Positions 1 to 7,396 are shown, counted from the first letter of the stretch. The stretch: 17,719 bases of DNA from 2-01-FULL-33-17 sp964401705 (GCA_964401705.1 CAYNZJ010000012.1:1-17719), one strand, 5' to 3'. Made by a program: numbers and translations. Notes: generated from the sequence alone by a model not told the origin.

Positions 1-24
1 TTCATAAAAAAAATCAGTTATACC

Positions 25-252
25 TCATTTTTTATCATTCATTGATGGTGGTTGAACCCAATATGATATTGCTCCAGTAATTAATGAAGTCCAAAAGGGT
101 AACATAGGTGAATTCACTGGACTCATTATAGTCATAGTTATACCAACAGAAAATGCTGTTAAACTTATAGCTGAGGCTATTATAAATCTGGCGCAAGGCA
201 ATTTATTGTTATTTGGAAAGCATCCAGTACCTTTTTCAATATCTTCATCCAT
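25..252 (-). CDS. Small two-helix membrane protein
   Basis: A 75-aa protein with a charged N-terminus (about residues 1-19) and two hydrophobic stretches, roughly residues 20-42 and 48-66, followed by a short PP-containing polar tail ending in KK. It has no signal peptide cleavage pattern. It starts 18 bp from the divergent penton-like gene, so the two share a very short intergenic promoter region. Small hydrophobic proteins of this type are common in polinton-like viruses and virophages, where they sit in the internal membrane or act like holins; which of these applies here is not visible. The gene is intact, with ATG at 252 and stop at 25. Confidence 0.6.
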   Translation of the reverse strand: MDEDIEKGTGCFPNNNKLPCARFIIASAISLTAFSVGITMTIMSPVNSPMLPFWTSLITGAISYWVQPPSMNDKK

Positions 253-270
253 TTTTTAAGATACATAAAA

Positions 271-957
271 ATGAGCACACATATTGTTATTAATTCGGTT
301 AATAGAAGAGATTTTAATAATACATCATCATCAAATTGTGAAATTGTCCTTAATAAATCAGTTTTTGCAAAATGCGCCGAACTAAGCTATTTTCAAGCGC
401 CAAACACGTTTTACAACGTAACATCTAAAAATAACACATTTTTACTGAATTCGGCCACAATTTCAATAACCAGTGGTTGTTATAGCTTAAATGACCTTTT
501 TACTGAGATTTTATCAGTTTTGCCAGTGGGTACAACACTTTTATATAATGAAGTAACAAATCAGTGTGAATTAACATTTTTAGCACCAGTAACATTAGAT
601 TTAACAGTTGGTAGATTTCATTTATTATTAGGGTTCAAAAAAAAAATATATGGCCCTGCAACTAATTTTATATCAGAGCATCCTCCTAAAATATATCAGA
701 GTTATATTTTCATTCAATCAAGCTTATCAAGCAATATTGTTAATGATTTGGGCTATCATTCTACATTTTGTATACCAATTCAGAGCAATCGTGGCGAAAT
801 GATAACATTTTATAATAGAACACAATTTAGTAGTCGTCCTAAAGTCCATGATACTAATATTCACTCAATTAAATTCGTTTTAAAAGACGAATATGATGAA
901 GTTCTTGAAGGTGCAGGTGATTTTAGTTTGATTCTTCAAGTAGTTGAAAATATTTAA
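271..957 (+). CDS. Penton-like single jelly-roll minor capsid protein
   Basis: A 228-aa beta-rich protein, probably the pentameric vertex (penton) protein of a double-jelly-roll virus. The N-terminus has the shape known from penton proteins of polintons, virophages and polinton-like viruses: an INS..R.F segment, a run of short strands, then a PNTFYNV motif followed by NN.F (about residues 44-56). A GCYSLNDL segment (about residues 69-76) matches the family's usual turn and short helix. The C-terminus ends in strands (FSLILQVVEN). The size is close to the usual 200-300 aa. It lies next to the capsid gene, as expected for a morphogenesis block. Its last 35 bp overlap the convergent gene ending at 923. 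The assignment rests on motif memory and context; a structure prediction would settle it. Confidence 0.62.
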   Translation: MSTHIVINSVNRRDFNNTSSSNCEIVLNKSVFAKCAELSYFQAPNTFYNVTSKNNTFLLNSATISITSGCYSLNDLFTEILSVLPVGTTLLYNEVTNQCELTFLAPVTLDLTVGRFHLLLGFKKKIYGPATNFISEHPPKIYQSYIFIQSSLSSNIVNDLGYHSTFCIPIQSNRGEMITFYNRTQFSSRPKVHDTNIHSIKFVLKDEYDEVLEGAGDFSLILQVVENI

Positions 958-1366
958 GATATCTTGCATTATTTTTCATTTGAAGCAAAACATCATTAAA
1001 ATCATCAGCGTGGTCAAAATTATCATTTTTTTTTGGTTCAATCTCATTTATTTTTGAATTAACGCAAATACATTGAAAATAGCCTATTTTAACGAGTTCG
1101 CCAGTGTAAAGCAAAGAATTTCTGAATTTTTGATAAATCTTGTATTTCTTGTTGAAATCAGTTTTACCTGCAATTATATAGAAACCTTGCTTAATAATTT
1201 CTGGTTTTTTCCAAATTGGCTTAGTTAAGTATTTATTGCCTTCACGCTCAAGAACAAATGATTCTGCGGATATTTTACATAATTCGTTTCCATCTAATTG
1301 ATAATTACTTTCGCATATGATTTTTTGCGTTTTTGATTTTAAATCTGTATATATAATCTTGTACAT
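923..1366 (-). CDS. Hypothetical protein, 147 aa
   Basis: An intact protein of unrecognised family. The N-terminal two thirds alternate hydrophobic and charged residues (beta-like), with pairs such as KK, YK and IK; the C-terminal third is polar with an acidic patch (about residues 110-126) and a final helix. Three cysteines lie in the N-terminal and middle parts but do not form a zinc motif. It reads away from the capsid gene in the same direction, 29 bp downstream of the capsid stop, and converges on the penton-like gene with a 35-bp overlap of the coding ends. The start ATG at 1366 follows an A-rich TACTAAAAATG context with a T-run further upstream, like other genes here. Its place suggests a virion or assembly role, but nothing in the protein shows it. 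Confidence 0.55.
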   Translation of the reverse strand: MYKIIYTDLKSKTQKIICESNYQLDGNELCKISAESFVLEREGNKYLTKPIWKKPEIIKQGFYIIAGKTDFNKKYKIYQKFRNSLLYTGELVKIGYFQCICVNSKINEIEPKKNDNFDHADDFNDVLLQMKNNARYLKYFQLLEESN

Positions 1367-1395
1367 TTTTAGTATTTGAAAAAATCTTGCATAAT

Positions 1396-2583
1396 TTATT
1401 TGGATAACATTGCGACACCATTATCAACAATAAGTGTATTGTAATCATAAGAATAAATATTAACTTGATAAGTACCGTTAACGTGGCCAGTAGATGTATA
1501 GATTCTTAATTGTTCTTTAGTTGACATTGCGTAAAAACCAGATTGTATTCCTCTATTTGCTAAATCAGTGAAGCAAAATGGCACAATATAAATATTTTGA
1601 TTAAGAGTTGCTAAATATCCTGGCATATTTTGTGAAATTAATTGGCGATGTTGTTCATGTGTGGTTTTAAGACCAACAATTACGTTATTTTCGTCAAGAA
1701 GTTCAAAAGCATCAATTCTGCTAAAATTATCAACTGAATTTGAAATTAAGCGGATATGAAAAATTAAATATGCTGATAATGAATTTAATGATGTTAACCT
1801 GATGTTATATTGTTGACCTGCATTCATTGTTATAGTTTCATTGGCAGCCCTGATTGGATTTAAAAATCTATGTTTAAGTAATCTATTTGCTTTACGTTCA
1901 TTTTCAAGTGCACTATGTTGTGGTGCTAATTCTTGTGTATAAGACAAAATATCACATAATGATACATTAACATTTGTTGTAAGCCCTGCTGTTACACCAG
2001 CTGCTGAAAAATATACTTTAAACAATAATCCACCTTTAATTGCATTGATTTTTGGTTGGCAATTTGATACAAAGCAAGGAATTTCAATATATCTTCTATA
2101 AAATCCAATTGGTAGTGATTGTGCAACTAAATTGTTTGATTTGTTGTTATTTTCAGCTTCTCTTATTGTTTGTTCATAAGATTTAAAGAGCCATGTTTGA
2201 TGATAAAGATTTTCATTTCTTATAACTGATATTGGATTACCACCATTACCTGATTCAATATTTATACGATCAATACACCATTCAAAATTAAGAGTAACTG
2301 GAGCATTAACAACATTAAATTCAAGTTCCATAAACACTTTTTCAGTATAACCAGAATTAACGTAAAAGCTAATTTCGTTACCATCTTGAAATAAATTTGA
2401 TTGAATGGCACTTTGTGGCTTGGTTCTAACAACCGCAAATCTATTTACTGGAGGTAAGCGTAATTCTTGAGATTTTGGAAATCCATCCGATGAAAATTTA
2501 TGGATTTCAGCGTTTAAATCAGATGGTAGATGATGTTTGTTTTGTACATGAGGATTGTTAATAATATTTGAATAGAAACTCAT
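1396..2583 (-). CDS. Major capsid protein candidate (double jelly-roll)
   Basis: A 395-aa beta-rich protein and the best candidate for the hexon-like major capsid protein. It has two halves of similar size. The first holds FYVNSGYTEKVFMELEF-type strands and a ..LYHQTWLFKSYEQ helix (about residues 120-140). The second begins near residue 240 and ends in strands reading Y.VNIYSYDYN with a final DNG loop. This layout and the C-terminal strand pattern fit double-jelly-roll capsid proteins of polinton-like viruses and PRD1-like phages (PRD1 P3 is of similar size), though polinton capsid proteins are usually longer. No protease cleavage site was recognised. Upstream lies one of the clearest T-run/TAAAAAATG promoters, fitting strong late expression. 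An alternative is a large minor capsid protein, but no better capsid candidate exists in the window. Confidence 0.68.
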   Translation of the reverse strand: MSFYSNIINNPHVQNKHHLPSDLNAEIHKFSSDGFPKSQELRLPPVNRFAVVRTKPQSAIQSNLFQDGNEISFYVNSGYTEKVFMELEFNVVNAPVTLNFEWCIDRINIESGNGGNPISVIRNENLYHQTWLFKSYEQTIREAENNNKSNNLVAQSLPIGFYRRYIEIPCFVSNCQPKINAIKGGLLFKVYFSAAGVTAGLTTNVNVSLCDILSYTQELAPQHSALENERKANRLLKHRFLNPIRAANETITMNAGQQYNIRLTSLNSLSAYLIFHIRLISNSVDNFSRIDAFELLDENNVIVGLKTTHEQHRQLISQNMPGYLATLNQNIYIVPFCFTDLANRGIQSGFYAMSTKEQLRIYTSTGHVNGTYQVNIYSYDYNTLIVDNGVAMLSK

Positions 2584-2612
2584 TTTTTATATAACCCCAA
2601 AAAAAATGAGGC
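2584..2612 (-). promoter_or_regulatory. Late-type promoter of capsid gene
   Basis: Read on the minus strand: GCCTCA, an eight-T run, then GGGG, TTATATAAAAA and the ATG. It shows the T-run plus AT-rich initiator pattern seen before many genes in this window. Assignment as a promoter is inferred from recurrence. Confidence 0.5.
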
Positions 2613-2620
2613 TTATTAAA

Positions 2621-2995
2621 TTAAATACCAATTACTGCCGGATTTTTCAATGCTTGTTCACCAAGTCTACCTCCCACTTCAACAGATTTACTAAAATTAG
2701 GGCTTAATAGAAAAAAAGCTAAGCCTCCTGCCACCAAAATGAGAGGTATACTAATTATATTTTCAAAACCACTAATAGTTGATTGAACACCGCCTATTGC
2801 TTTGTTTCCAAGGCCTTCTGCGCCTGAAACGAGATGGTCAGCTAAACCAAATGTTTTATCAGTAACATTTGATATTTGATGCTCTGCTGATGAGCCAATA
2901 TTAGAAATATCTTTAAAACCTTCTTTAAACCCATCGCCAATAAAATTAGCTGCGGATTTGATATCACTTCCTAATTCTTTGAAAAAATTAACCAT
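2621..2995 (-). CDS. Amphipathic/membrane virion protein candidate
   Basis: A 124-aa protein. Residues 1-75 are helix-forming and glycine-rich with repeated IG/FI/FKEG patterns (amphipathic). One clear membrane helix lies at about residues 80-97, ending at SPN, followed by a short polar tail. Proteins of this build are frequent in double-jelly-roll viruses and include membrane-active minor virion proteins; adenovirus protein VI is a functional analogy only. It is encoded 37 bp upstream of the capsid gene's start side, on the same strand, and is probably a late virion component. The family was not recognised. Confidence 0.6.
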   Translation of the reverse strand: MVNFFKELGSDIKSAANFIGDGFKEGFKDISNIGSSAEHQISNVTDKTFGLADHLVSGAEGLGNKAIGGVQSTISGFENIISIPLILVAGGLAFFLLSPNFSKSVEVGGRLGEQALKNPAVIGI

Positions 2996-3020
2996 TTTAT
3001 GTTATGATAATAAATATGGC

Positions 3021-3338
3021 CTAAAAAATTAAATAGAACATCTCTATATACCTTAGAAATTTGAAAGTATCCTCTTCATTTGCTTCTAAACCTTTGAATT
3101 TAAAAAAAGCAGTTATTCTCTCCATATTATCCTGTTTTTTTTTTTCATCATCCATTGGTATATATAATAATTTGCCAATTTGCAAAAGTGCATTTATAAA
3201 TGGCTCAAAACCATTTTCAACATCAATAAATTTCGCATATTCTTGTAACAATATGTTTTTTTCGCCAAATGTTTTTTTTACATGTAAAATGAAGTTTTTA
3301 AGCTTTTCTTTAACAAATGTTTTCTTGTCTATATCCAT
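3021..3338 (-). CDS. Small helical hypothetical protein, 105 aa
   Basis: A lysine- and phenylalanine-rich, mostly helical protein with no signal peptide or clear membrane segment. The start chosen is the ATG at 3338 (MDIDKK). A reading frame can be extended upstream to a TTG at 3353, but ATG starts are used throughout the window. A long frame on the opposite strand (3061-3426) is low-complexity and is taken as its shadow. It lies 26 bp upstream of the amphipathic membrane protein gene on the same strand. The family was not recognised. Confidence 0.5.
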   Translation of the reverse strand: MDIDKKTFVKEKLKNFILHVKKTFGEKNILLQEYAKFIDVENGFEPFINALLQIGKLLYIPMDDEKKKQDNMERITAFFKFKGLEANEEDTFKFLRYIEMFYLIF

Positions 3339-3430
3339 TGTGATTATTTGCAAGCTGATTTATGATTTTATAACTGCGAAAAAAATATCTGTAGATTATA
3401 AATCTGACCAATTTAAAGATTTATAAATCT

Positions 3431-3455
3431 TGCCTAATTTTTTTGGTTTCATAAA
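3431..3455 (+). promoter_or_regulatory. Late-type promoter of first paralog
   Basis: TTGCCTAA followed by a seven-T run, GG and then TTTCATAAAATG at the start codon. The same GCC + T-run + G + AAATG layout occurs before the fourth paralog. Confidence 0.5.
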
Positions 3456-3884
3456 ATGACCACACCTATTATAAAATATTTAAAAGCAAGAACAGACGTT
3501 AAATCAGTTTTTGGAACATATACTATTGCAGATGATTCTTCAGAAGTTAGTTTGGCAGCTGATGATAATTCTGTTTATGATTATATTTTACGTGATCCAA
3601 CTTTTAAGAGTTTAGAAAATGAAATTCAACAAGCACAATTTAAAGGATTAGTAAATTTAGCACCAAAAGAATATATAACAGCAATGAAAAATGATTTATT
3701 TGAAATCAGAAAGAAATTGTCTGCTATGTTTCAAATTGCATATCAAGAATTATTATCTAATTCTTACACTCAAAGTGAAGCAAAAAAATTAGCTAATCAA
3801 AAAGTTGAGAAAGATAAAGAGTTTTTAATGGCTTTACACAAGAAAAAATTTCCTTATTCTTTGAAAGATTTCAAGGGCTTATAA
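3456..3884 (+). CDS. Paralog family protein 1 of 5
   Basis: A 142-aa soluble, lysine-rich protein. The N-terminus carries a DVKSVFGTYTI box (about residues 14-24), then an acidic stretch. The C-terminal half is helical with the family signature: a Y..LL..S.TQSEAKK.A segment, then K.FL..LHKKKFP near the end. That helical half recurs in all five genes of this cluster. The first 35 bp of the box are identical to those in the fourth paralog. The stop codon TAA is part of a TAAAATG that starts the next gene. The function is unknown; the multi-copy, lysine-rich make-up would suit an abundant virion or DNA-associated protein (inference). Confidence 0.62.
   Translation: MTTPIIKYLKARTDVKSVFGTYTIADDSSEVSLAADDNSVYDYILRDPTFKSLENEIQQAQFKGLVNLAPKEYITAMKNDLFEIRKKLSAMFQIAYQELLSNSYTQSEAKKLANQKVEKDKEFLMALHKKKFPYSLKDFKGL
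3494..3528 (+). repeat. 35-bp direct repeat, copy 1
   Basis: Identical over 35 bp to 4809-4843. It encodes the DVKSVFGTYTI box of paralog 1. A shorter match (about 15 bp, GTTTTTGGAACATAT) occurs at the start of paralog 3 near 4299. Confidence 0.9.
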
Positions 3885-3885
3885 A

Positions 3886-4284
3886 ATGGATCTATTTTTT
3901 AAATTTAGAAGAGATAACTTCATTAAGGACTTAGATTTGAAAGATAAAAGAGTCGGAGGAAAATATGAGACAAAAGATATAACAGAAATTGATCTAAAAA
4001 AATATTCAGAATCTCTTGATTCACCAAGTATTTCAGAAGTTGATAAACGTATAAAGATATTAGGAAATTATGAATCAGGTGATTTAGGAAGTGTTATTGA
4101 TGCTAAAAAAACAGAAACTGAAAAGATTTTTGCTGAAGCAAAAAAGATTTTTGTAAGTGAATATACATTTGCTTTAAAAAGAGGATTTTCACAAAATGAA
4201 TCAAAAAAAATGGCATCAAAGATAACGGACCAATATTTAACAGACGAATTAAAAAACTTAGAGACTTTTTACCCAACTTTATAA
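3886..4284 (+). CDS. Paralog family protein 2 of 5
   Basis: A 132-aa member of the tandem family that lacks the VFGTY box; its N-terminus (MDLFFKFRRDN) differs. The helical C-terminal half is retained: an SEYTFALKRGFSQNESKKMA segment, then LETFYP at the end, where the family has a hydrophobic residue, H or E, and FP. It is joined to the previous gene through TAAAATG (stop, one base, start) and to the next one in the same way. No catalytic motif is seen; function unknown. Confidence 0.58.
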   Translation: MDLFFKFRRDNFIKDLDLKDKRVGGKYETKDITEIDLKKYSESLDSPSISEVDKRIKILGNYESGDLGSVIDAKKTETEKIFAEAKKIFVSEYTFALKRGFSQNESKKMASKITDQYLTDELKNLETFYPTL

Positions 4285-4285
4285 A

Positions 4286-4753
4286 ATGCTTTTAAAAACT
4301 GTTTTTGGAACATATTATAAAGATAATAATGGTAAATTTAGAAATGTTGAAGAAGGAGATTATTATAAATCAGAAGAAGAATATAAAACTAAATTGGCCT
4401 CTAATCAAGTAATGTCAGAAGATGATATTGCTCGTGAAGCAGGTATTGGAAAAACTATTTTTAGAACAAATAGAGCAATAAAAGCTGTTGATAATCCTTT
4501 GGAATATTTAAATGAAAAAGCAGCTGATTTAGAGAAGATAAAGAAAAAATTAGTCGAGAAATATAATGAAATTATACCTGGCTATTTAAATAGATATGAT
4601 GATGAAACTGCTAAAAAGAAAGCAATGGCAGAAATTCAATATTTGAAAAGCAAATTGATGGATGATCATCGTTATTTGTATCCTACATCAATTAAAGATG
4701 ATGGCTTAAATATTGCTAATATTCCTAAAAAAGAAACCGTTGAAATTAAATAA
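4286..4753 (+). CDS. Paralog family protein 3 of 5
   Basis: A 155-aa member and the longest of the five. It begins directly with the box (MLLKTVFGTYYKDNNG), with no N-terminal extension. The helical half carries the family pattern: LVEKYNEIIPGYLNRYDDET, then AKKKAMAEI and a YLYP near the end. It has a lysine-rich C-terminal tail of about 20 residues beyond the family core. It starts one base after the stop of paralog 2, in the TAAAATG arrangement. Function unknown. Confidence 0.58.
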   Translation: MLLKTVFGTYYKDNNGKFRNVEEGDYYKSEEEYKTKLASNQVMSEDDIAREAGIGKTIFRTNRAIKAVDNPLEYLNEKAADLEKIKKKLVEKYNEIIPGYLNRYDDETAKKKAMAEIQYLKSKLMDDHRYLYPTSIKDDGLNIANIPKKETVEIK

Positions 4754-4757
4754 TTAC

Positions 4758-4782
4758 TCTGCCTTTTTTTTGATAATAATAA
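4758..4782 (+). promoter_or_regulatory. Late-type promoter of fourth paralog
   Basis: CTCTGCC, then an eight-T run, GA, then TAATAATAAATG. It is placed 29 bp after the stop of paralog 3, where the tight TAAAATG linkage of the cluster is broken. Confidence 0.5.
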
Positions 4783-5214
4783 ATGACTACCTATTTAAAA
4801 AAAAGAAAAGACGTTAAATCAGTTTTTGGAACATATACTATTGAAGAAAACAAAGTCGAACCAACTTTAACACAAGATGATAATTACATTGCTGATTATT
4901 TACTTCGTAATGGTGGAAGAGACAGTTTGCAAAAAAAACTTGTAAATGCTGATAAATTCTCAGAAGCATTGTCTGATCCTTCTGCATTCATATTAAGAAA
5001 AGCACAAGATTTAAGTAGTATGGTTGCAACACTAAAAACACTTCATAATGAATCATTTAAAAGATATTCTGTAAGAAATATACCTTTAAAGGAAGTAAGA
5101 GCAAAAGTAAAAAAAGATTTAGATGAAAAGTTCAAATCATTATTATCTGATCATGAAGAGGACTTTCCAAAAGATTTAGTATCAAGAGCAATCACTAAAG
5201 CTATAGGCAATTAA
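4783..5214 (+). CDS. Paralog family protein 4 of 5
   Basis: A 143-aa member closest to paralog 1: MTTYLKKRKDVKSVFGTYTI followed by an acidic linker with a DDN..ADYLLR segment that matches DDN..YDYILR of paralog 1. The helical half reads LKTLHNESFKRYSVRNIPL and ends with LSDHEEDFP. It has its own T-run promoter and a 35-bp stretch identical to paralog 1, so it is probably a recent duplicate or gene-converted copy. Function unknown. Confidence 0.62.
   Translation: MTTYLKKRKDVKSVFGTYTIEENKVEPTLTQDDNYIADYLLRNGGRDSLQKKLVNADKFSEALSDPSAFILRKAQDLSSMVATLKTLHNESFKRYSVRNIPLKEVRAKVKKDLDEKFKSLLSDHEEDFPKDLVSRAITKAIGN
4809..4843 (+). repeat. 35-bp direct repeat, copy 2
   Basis: Identical to 3494-3528. The flanking bases differ on both sides, and the rest of the two genes is clearly diverged. 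Confidence 0.9.
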
Positions 5215-5249
5215 TTTGTCAGAATATTTTTCTTTGATAATTAAATAAC

Positions 5250-5687
5250 ATGTCTTTAGAAAGAACTCTTGAATTATTTGAAGGTAAATTAGAAATCAGT
5301 GCAACAGGTGGCTTAACTGGGTTTACCGAAGATTCACAATATCTTGAAGATTTTATACTCAGAGTAGAAGGTTTACAAAAAGCAATTTATAACCATATAC
5401 TTGTAAGCAAAATTATAGGACCAGAAGACAAAAAGCAAGAATATATTGCAGCAAAACGTAAAGATTTAACAGGGTTAACTGAAAATCTAAAAACATTATT
5501 CGTTATGGAATATAAAAGATGGCTTGAAGCTGGAGCATCACAAGACAGCGCAAAAAAAAAAGCATTATCAACTGTTAATGAATATAAGCAAAAATGCTTA
5601 AAACAACATCAAAAACAGTTTCCTGATAATATTTCACATAATGAGTTAATGAGATTGTTAACAATTGAAAAAGTTAAAAGCAAGTAG
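5250..5687 (+). CDS. Paralog family protein 5 of 5
   Basis: A 145-aa member without the VFGTY box. Its N-terminus has a short beta-like segment (KLEISATGGLTGFTEDS), then YLEDFILR, which parallels ADYLLR/YDYILR of paralogs 4 and 1. The helical half reads LKTLFVMEYKRWLEAGASQD, SAKKKAL, and then LKQHQKQFP. It is preceded by a T-run and TTAAATAACATG. It ends in TAG, and its stop lies one base from the end of the convergent 50-aa gene. Function unknown. Confidence 0.58.
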   Translation: MSLERTLELFEGKLEISATGGLTGFTEDSQYLEDFILRVEGLQKAIYNHILVSKIIGPEDKKQEYIAAKRKDLTGLTENLKTLFVMEYKRWLEAGASQDSAKKKALSTVNEYKQKCLKQHQKQFPDNISHNELMRLLTIEKVKSK

Positions 5688-5688
5688 A

Positions 5689-5841
5689 TTACTTGTTCTT
5701 TTTAAAGAATGATTTAACAAAATCAGTATATTTTCCTCGTTTACTTGAATTATTCCAAGCGGATGCACATTTCTTCATTGTTGCAGCTCCGCTATTAATT
5801 TTTTTTTTCTTAGTAGTAGACTTTTTTGTTTTACCTGGCAT
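5689..5841 (-). CDS. 50-aa basic protein, possible DNA-binding peptide
   Basis: A short gene reading MPGKTKKSTTKKKK at its N-terminus, followed by a small domain AATMKKCASAW and KYTDFVKSFFKKNK at the end. The spacing of W and Y..FVK resembles very small HMG/YABBY-like viral DNA-binding proteins, but this is a weak resemblance. About one residue in three is Lys or Arg, which suits binding of packaged DNA or a nuclear signal. It fits exactly between paralog 5 (one base away) and the ATPase gene, with ATG at 5841 and TAA at 5689, and fills a gap that otherwise has no gene. The A/T-rich leader with TAAAAAT upstream is like its neighbours. Confidence 0.6.
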   Translation of the reverse strand: MPGKTKKSTTKKKKINSGAATMKKCASAWNNSSKRGKYTDFVKSFFKKNK

Positions 5842-5882
5842 TATTTTTAAGAGATATAAAAATAGGGCTAAAAAATATATTT

Positions 5883-6563
5883 ATGCACAACTATATCAAA
5901 AAATTACCTGCTATTTTACTTGCGGTTGGCCATTGCGGCTCTGGCAAATCAGTGGCCGTCAGATACACAATTGAAAGCTTAAATATTTTTGAATTTGTTG
6001 TTGTAGTCTCAAATACAGCTGCTTTCAATAATGATTATGATTTTCTAAAGACTCTTAATATCAATCACAGAATATATAATGCAATGAATTGTGATCGTAT
6101 TATTGAAACTGTTATGAATATACAAGAACGCTCAATTAAAGAAAATCAAGCACCTAAAAAATGTTTATTAGTATTTGATGATATACTTGGCAGTTTAAGT
6201 AATAGTAAAACATTCACGAAATTAATAACTACTTATAGGCATTTTAATATCAGCATATTTTTAACTGCGCAATTTGTTAAATCATCTTTTACAACTATTC
6301 GTGAATTAAGTTCATATATTTTAGTTTTCACGCAAAACTCTCAAGATGCACTAAAAGGTGTTTATGAATCATATTTTAGTGATATTGGTACTTTTAGCAA
6401 GTTTAAAGAATATTTTGCTGGCTTGAAAGAATATCAATTTTTTTTCGTAGACAGGCCAGGTAAAAAACGTTTTAAAATGCGTATTAATTTAGAGCACAAA
6501 CAAGAACCAGAAGAGAATCCGTTAGACAAAAAAAAAAGAGAATTTTTAGAGAAGTTTAATTAG
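5883..6563 (+). CDS. FtsK/HerA-type genome-packaging ATPase (A32-like)
   Basis: A 226-aa ATPase that would power packaging of the viral DNA into the capsid. Walker A is GHCGSGKS (residues 16-23) and Walker B is LLVFDD (95-100). Downstream, TYRHFNISIFLTAQ (117-130) matches the conserved strand and polar residue after Walker B in this superfamily (poxvirus A32, polinton and virophage ATPases). The size is usual for the family (about 200-260 aa). The ATG at 5883 is preferred: a longer frame starts at a TTG at 5826 and would overlap the 50-aa gene, while the chosen start gives the short pre-Walker strand typical of the family. The leader reads GGGCTAAAAAATATATTTATG. The gene end overlaps the convergent zinc-finger gene by 8 bp. 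The C-terminus is rich in K/E. Confidence 0.88.
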   Translation: MHNYIKKLPAILLAVGHCGSGKSVAVRYTIESLNIFEFVVVVSNTAAFNNDYDFLKTLNINHRIYNAMNCDRIIETVMNIQERSIKENQAPKKCLLVFDDILGSLSNSKTFTKLITTYRHFNISIFLTAQFVKSSFTTIRELSSYILVFTQNSQDALKGVYESYFSDIGTFSKFKEYFAGLKEYQFFFVDRPGKKRFKMRINLEHKQEPEENPLDKKKREFLEKFN

Positions 6564-7368
6564 AAATATAAGCTAAATGTTTCTTAGTTTTGTTATGACG
6601 TGTAATTACAGTTTTTTCATTAGTAATTTCAGATCCACATGGGCATTTATATTTTCTAACACCCTTTTGGCGTATTGGTCCATTTATATGGATCTCTCTT
6701 TTGATGTGAGCGCTCCAATTTTTTTTTGAAACATATTTTTCGCATCTATCACACCATTTTTTGTCGGTATCATTACAATTTTCTTGTAATACCATATATT
6801 TTATTCCTTCATATTTTTCTCTGGATTGTTTATAATCTAATTGACCTAAATATACTAATTTTGCATTAAGAAAGTATTCTTTTTCTTCATTAGGAATATC
6901 TTTGAAAAATTCATGATTTTTATGAATATTTTTCTCAAAAATATATCCAATAATTTTTTCACTAATATATTCATTTTCATCTCCACTTTCAAAAATATTC
7001 TTCAATTTTTGCAGTTTTGCAATATTATCATTAACTTTCTGTTTTATTTCTTCAATCACTTTTAAATCAGAATTTTCATTAAGTTCTTTGGCTTCTTTCA
7101 AAATAGATTTATGTAAACCCAAAATATTGCTTGATCCAAATAGTCCAGTATGCTTAGTTATTATTTTATTGTAAATTGGCCTTAACACTATTGATAATCC
7201 TGTTGTTTCTGGTATTTCACTTGAAATCGGTAAAAAAATAGACTTTCTCGATTTTTCGTTGGAAATATGAAAAATATGGAAATGTTCAAGATTTTTGCCT
7301 TTTGGAAGATATTTTTCCCAGCCATCCAAATTTACGGTCGAAAATTGAGTAATCGAGGTATTTTGCAT
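6556..7368 (-). CDS. C2H2 zinc-finger protein, 270 aa
   Basis: The N-terminal part (about 1-100) has mixed strands; the middle (about 95-130) is a charged helix. The C-terminus carries two zinc-finger-like units. The first has C206, C209, H221 and H227; the second has C242, C244, H258 and H264 with an unusual C-x-C pair. This fits nucleic-acid binding, perhaps regulation. Its promoter is of the second type (TTTTCGAATAAAAAATG), shared with only one other gene, which suggests a different (early) expression class. The first codons (7331-7356) carry a 26-bp stretch very close to the terminal repeat at 16955-16980. The family was not recognised beyond the fingers. Confidence 0.65.
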   Translation of the reverse strand: MQNTSITQFSTVNLDGWEKYLPKGKNLEHFHIFHISNEKSRKSIFLPISSEIPETTGLSIVLRPIYNKIITKHTGLFGSSNILGLHKSILKEAKELNENSDLKVIEEIKQKVNDNIAKLQKLKNIFESGDENEYISEKIIGYIFEKNIHKNHEFFKDIPNEEKEYFLNAKLVYLGQLDYKQSREKYEGIKYMVLQENCNDTDKKWCDRCEKYVSKKNWSAHIKREIHINGPIRQKGVRKYKCPCGSEITNEKTVITRHNKTKKHLAYISN

Positions 7369-7396
7369 TTTTTATTCGAAAATTACAATTTGAGAT
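7369..7396 (-). promoter_or_regulatory. Second-type (early-like) promoter
   Basis: Reads CAAATTGTAATTTTCGAATAAA directly before the ATG of the zinc-finger gene when taken on the minus strand. It matches 21 of 24 positions with the leader of the tiny gene at 13036. No long T-run is present. Early timing is inferred. Confidence 0.45.

Noticed and set aside
3061..3426. Plus-strand frame of 121 aa opposite the 105-aa helical protein gene
   Set aside because: Its protein is rich in Ser, Phe and Cys in runs that mirror Lys/Glu codons of the minus-strand gene, and no leader motif precedes it; taken as a shadow.
5826..5882. Extended N-terminus of the ATPase from TTG
   Set aside because: Non-ATG start, overlaps the 50-aa gene, and adds residues before the strand that normally begins the fold.
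5693..5974. Plus-strand frame of 93 aa overlapping the ATPase start
   Set aside because: Shadow of the 50-aa basic gene on the minus strand; its hydrophobic FFL runs mirror the AAA-rich lysine codons, and its end overlaps the ATPase gene in another frame.
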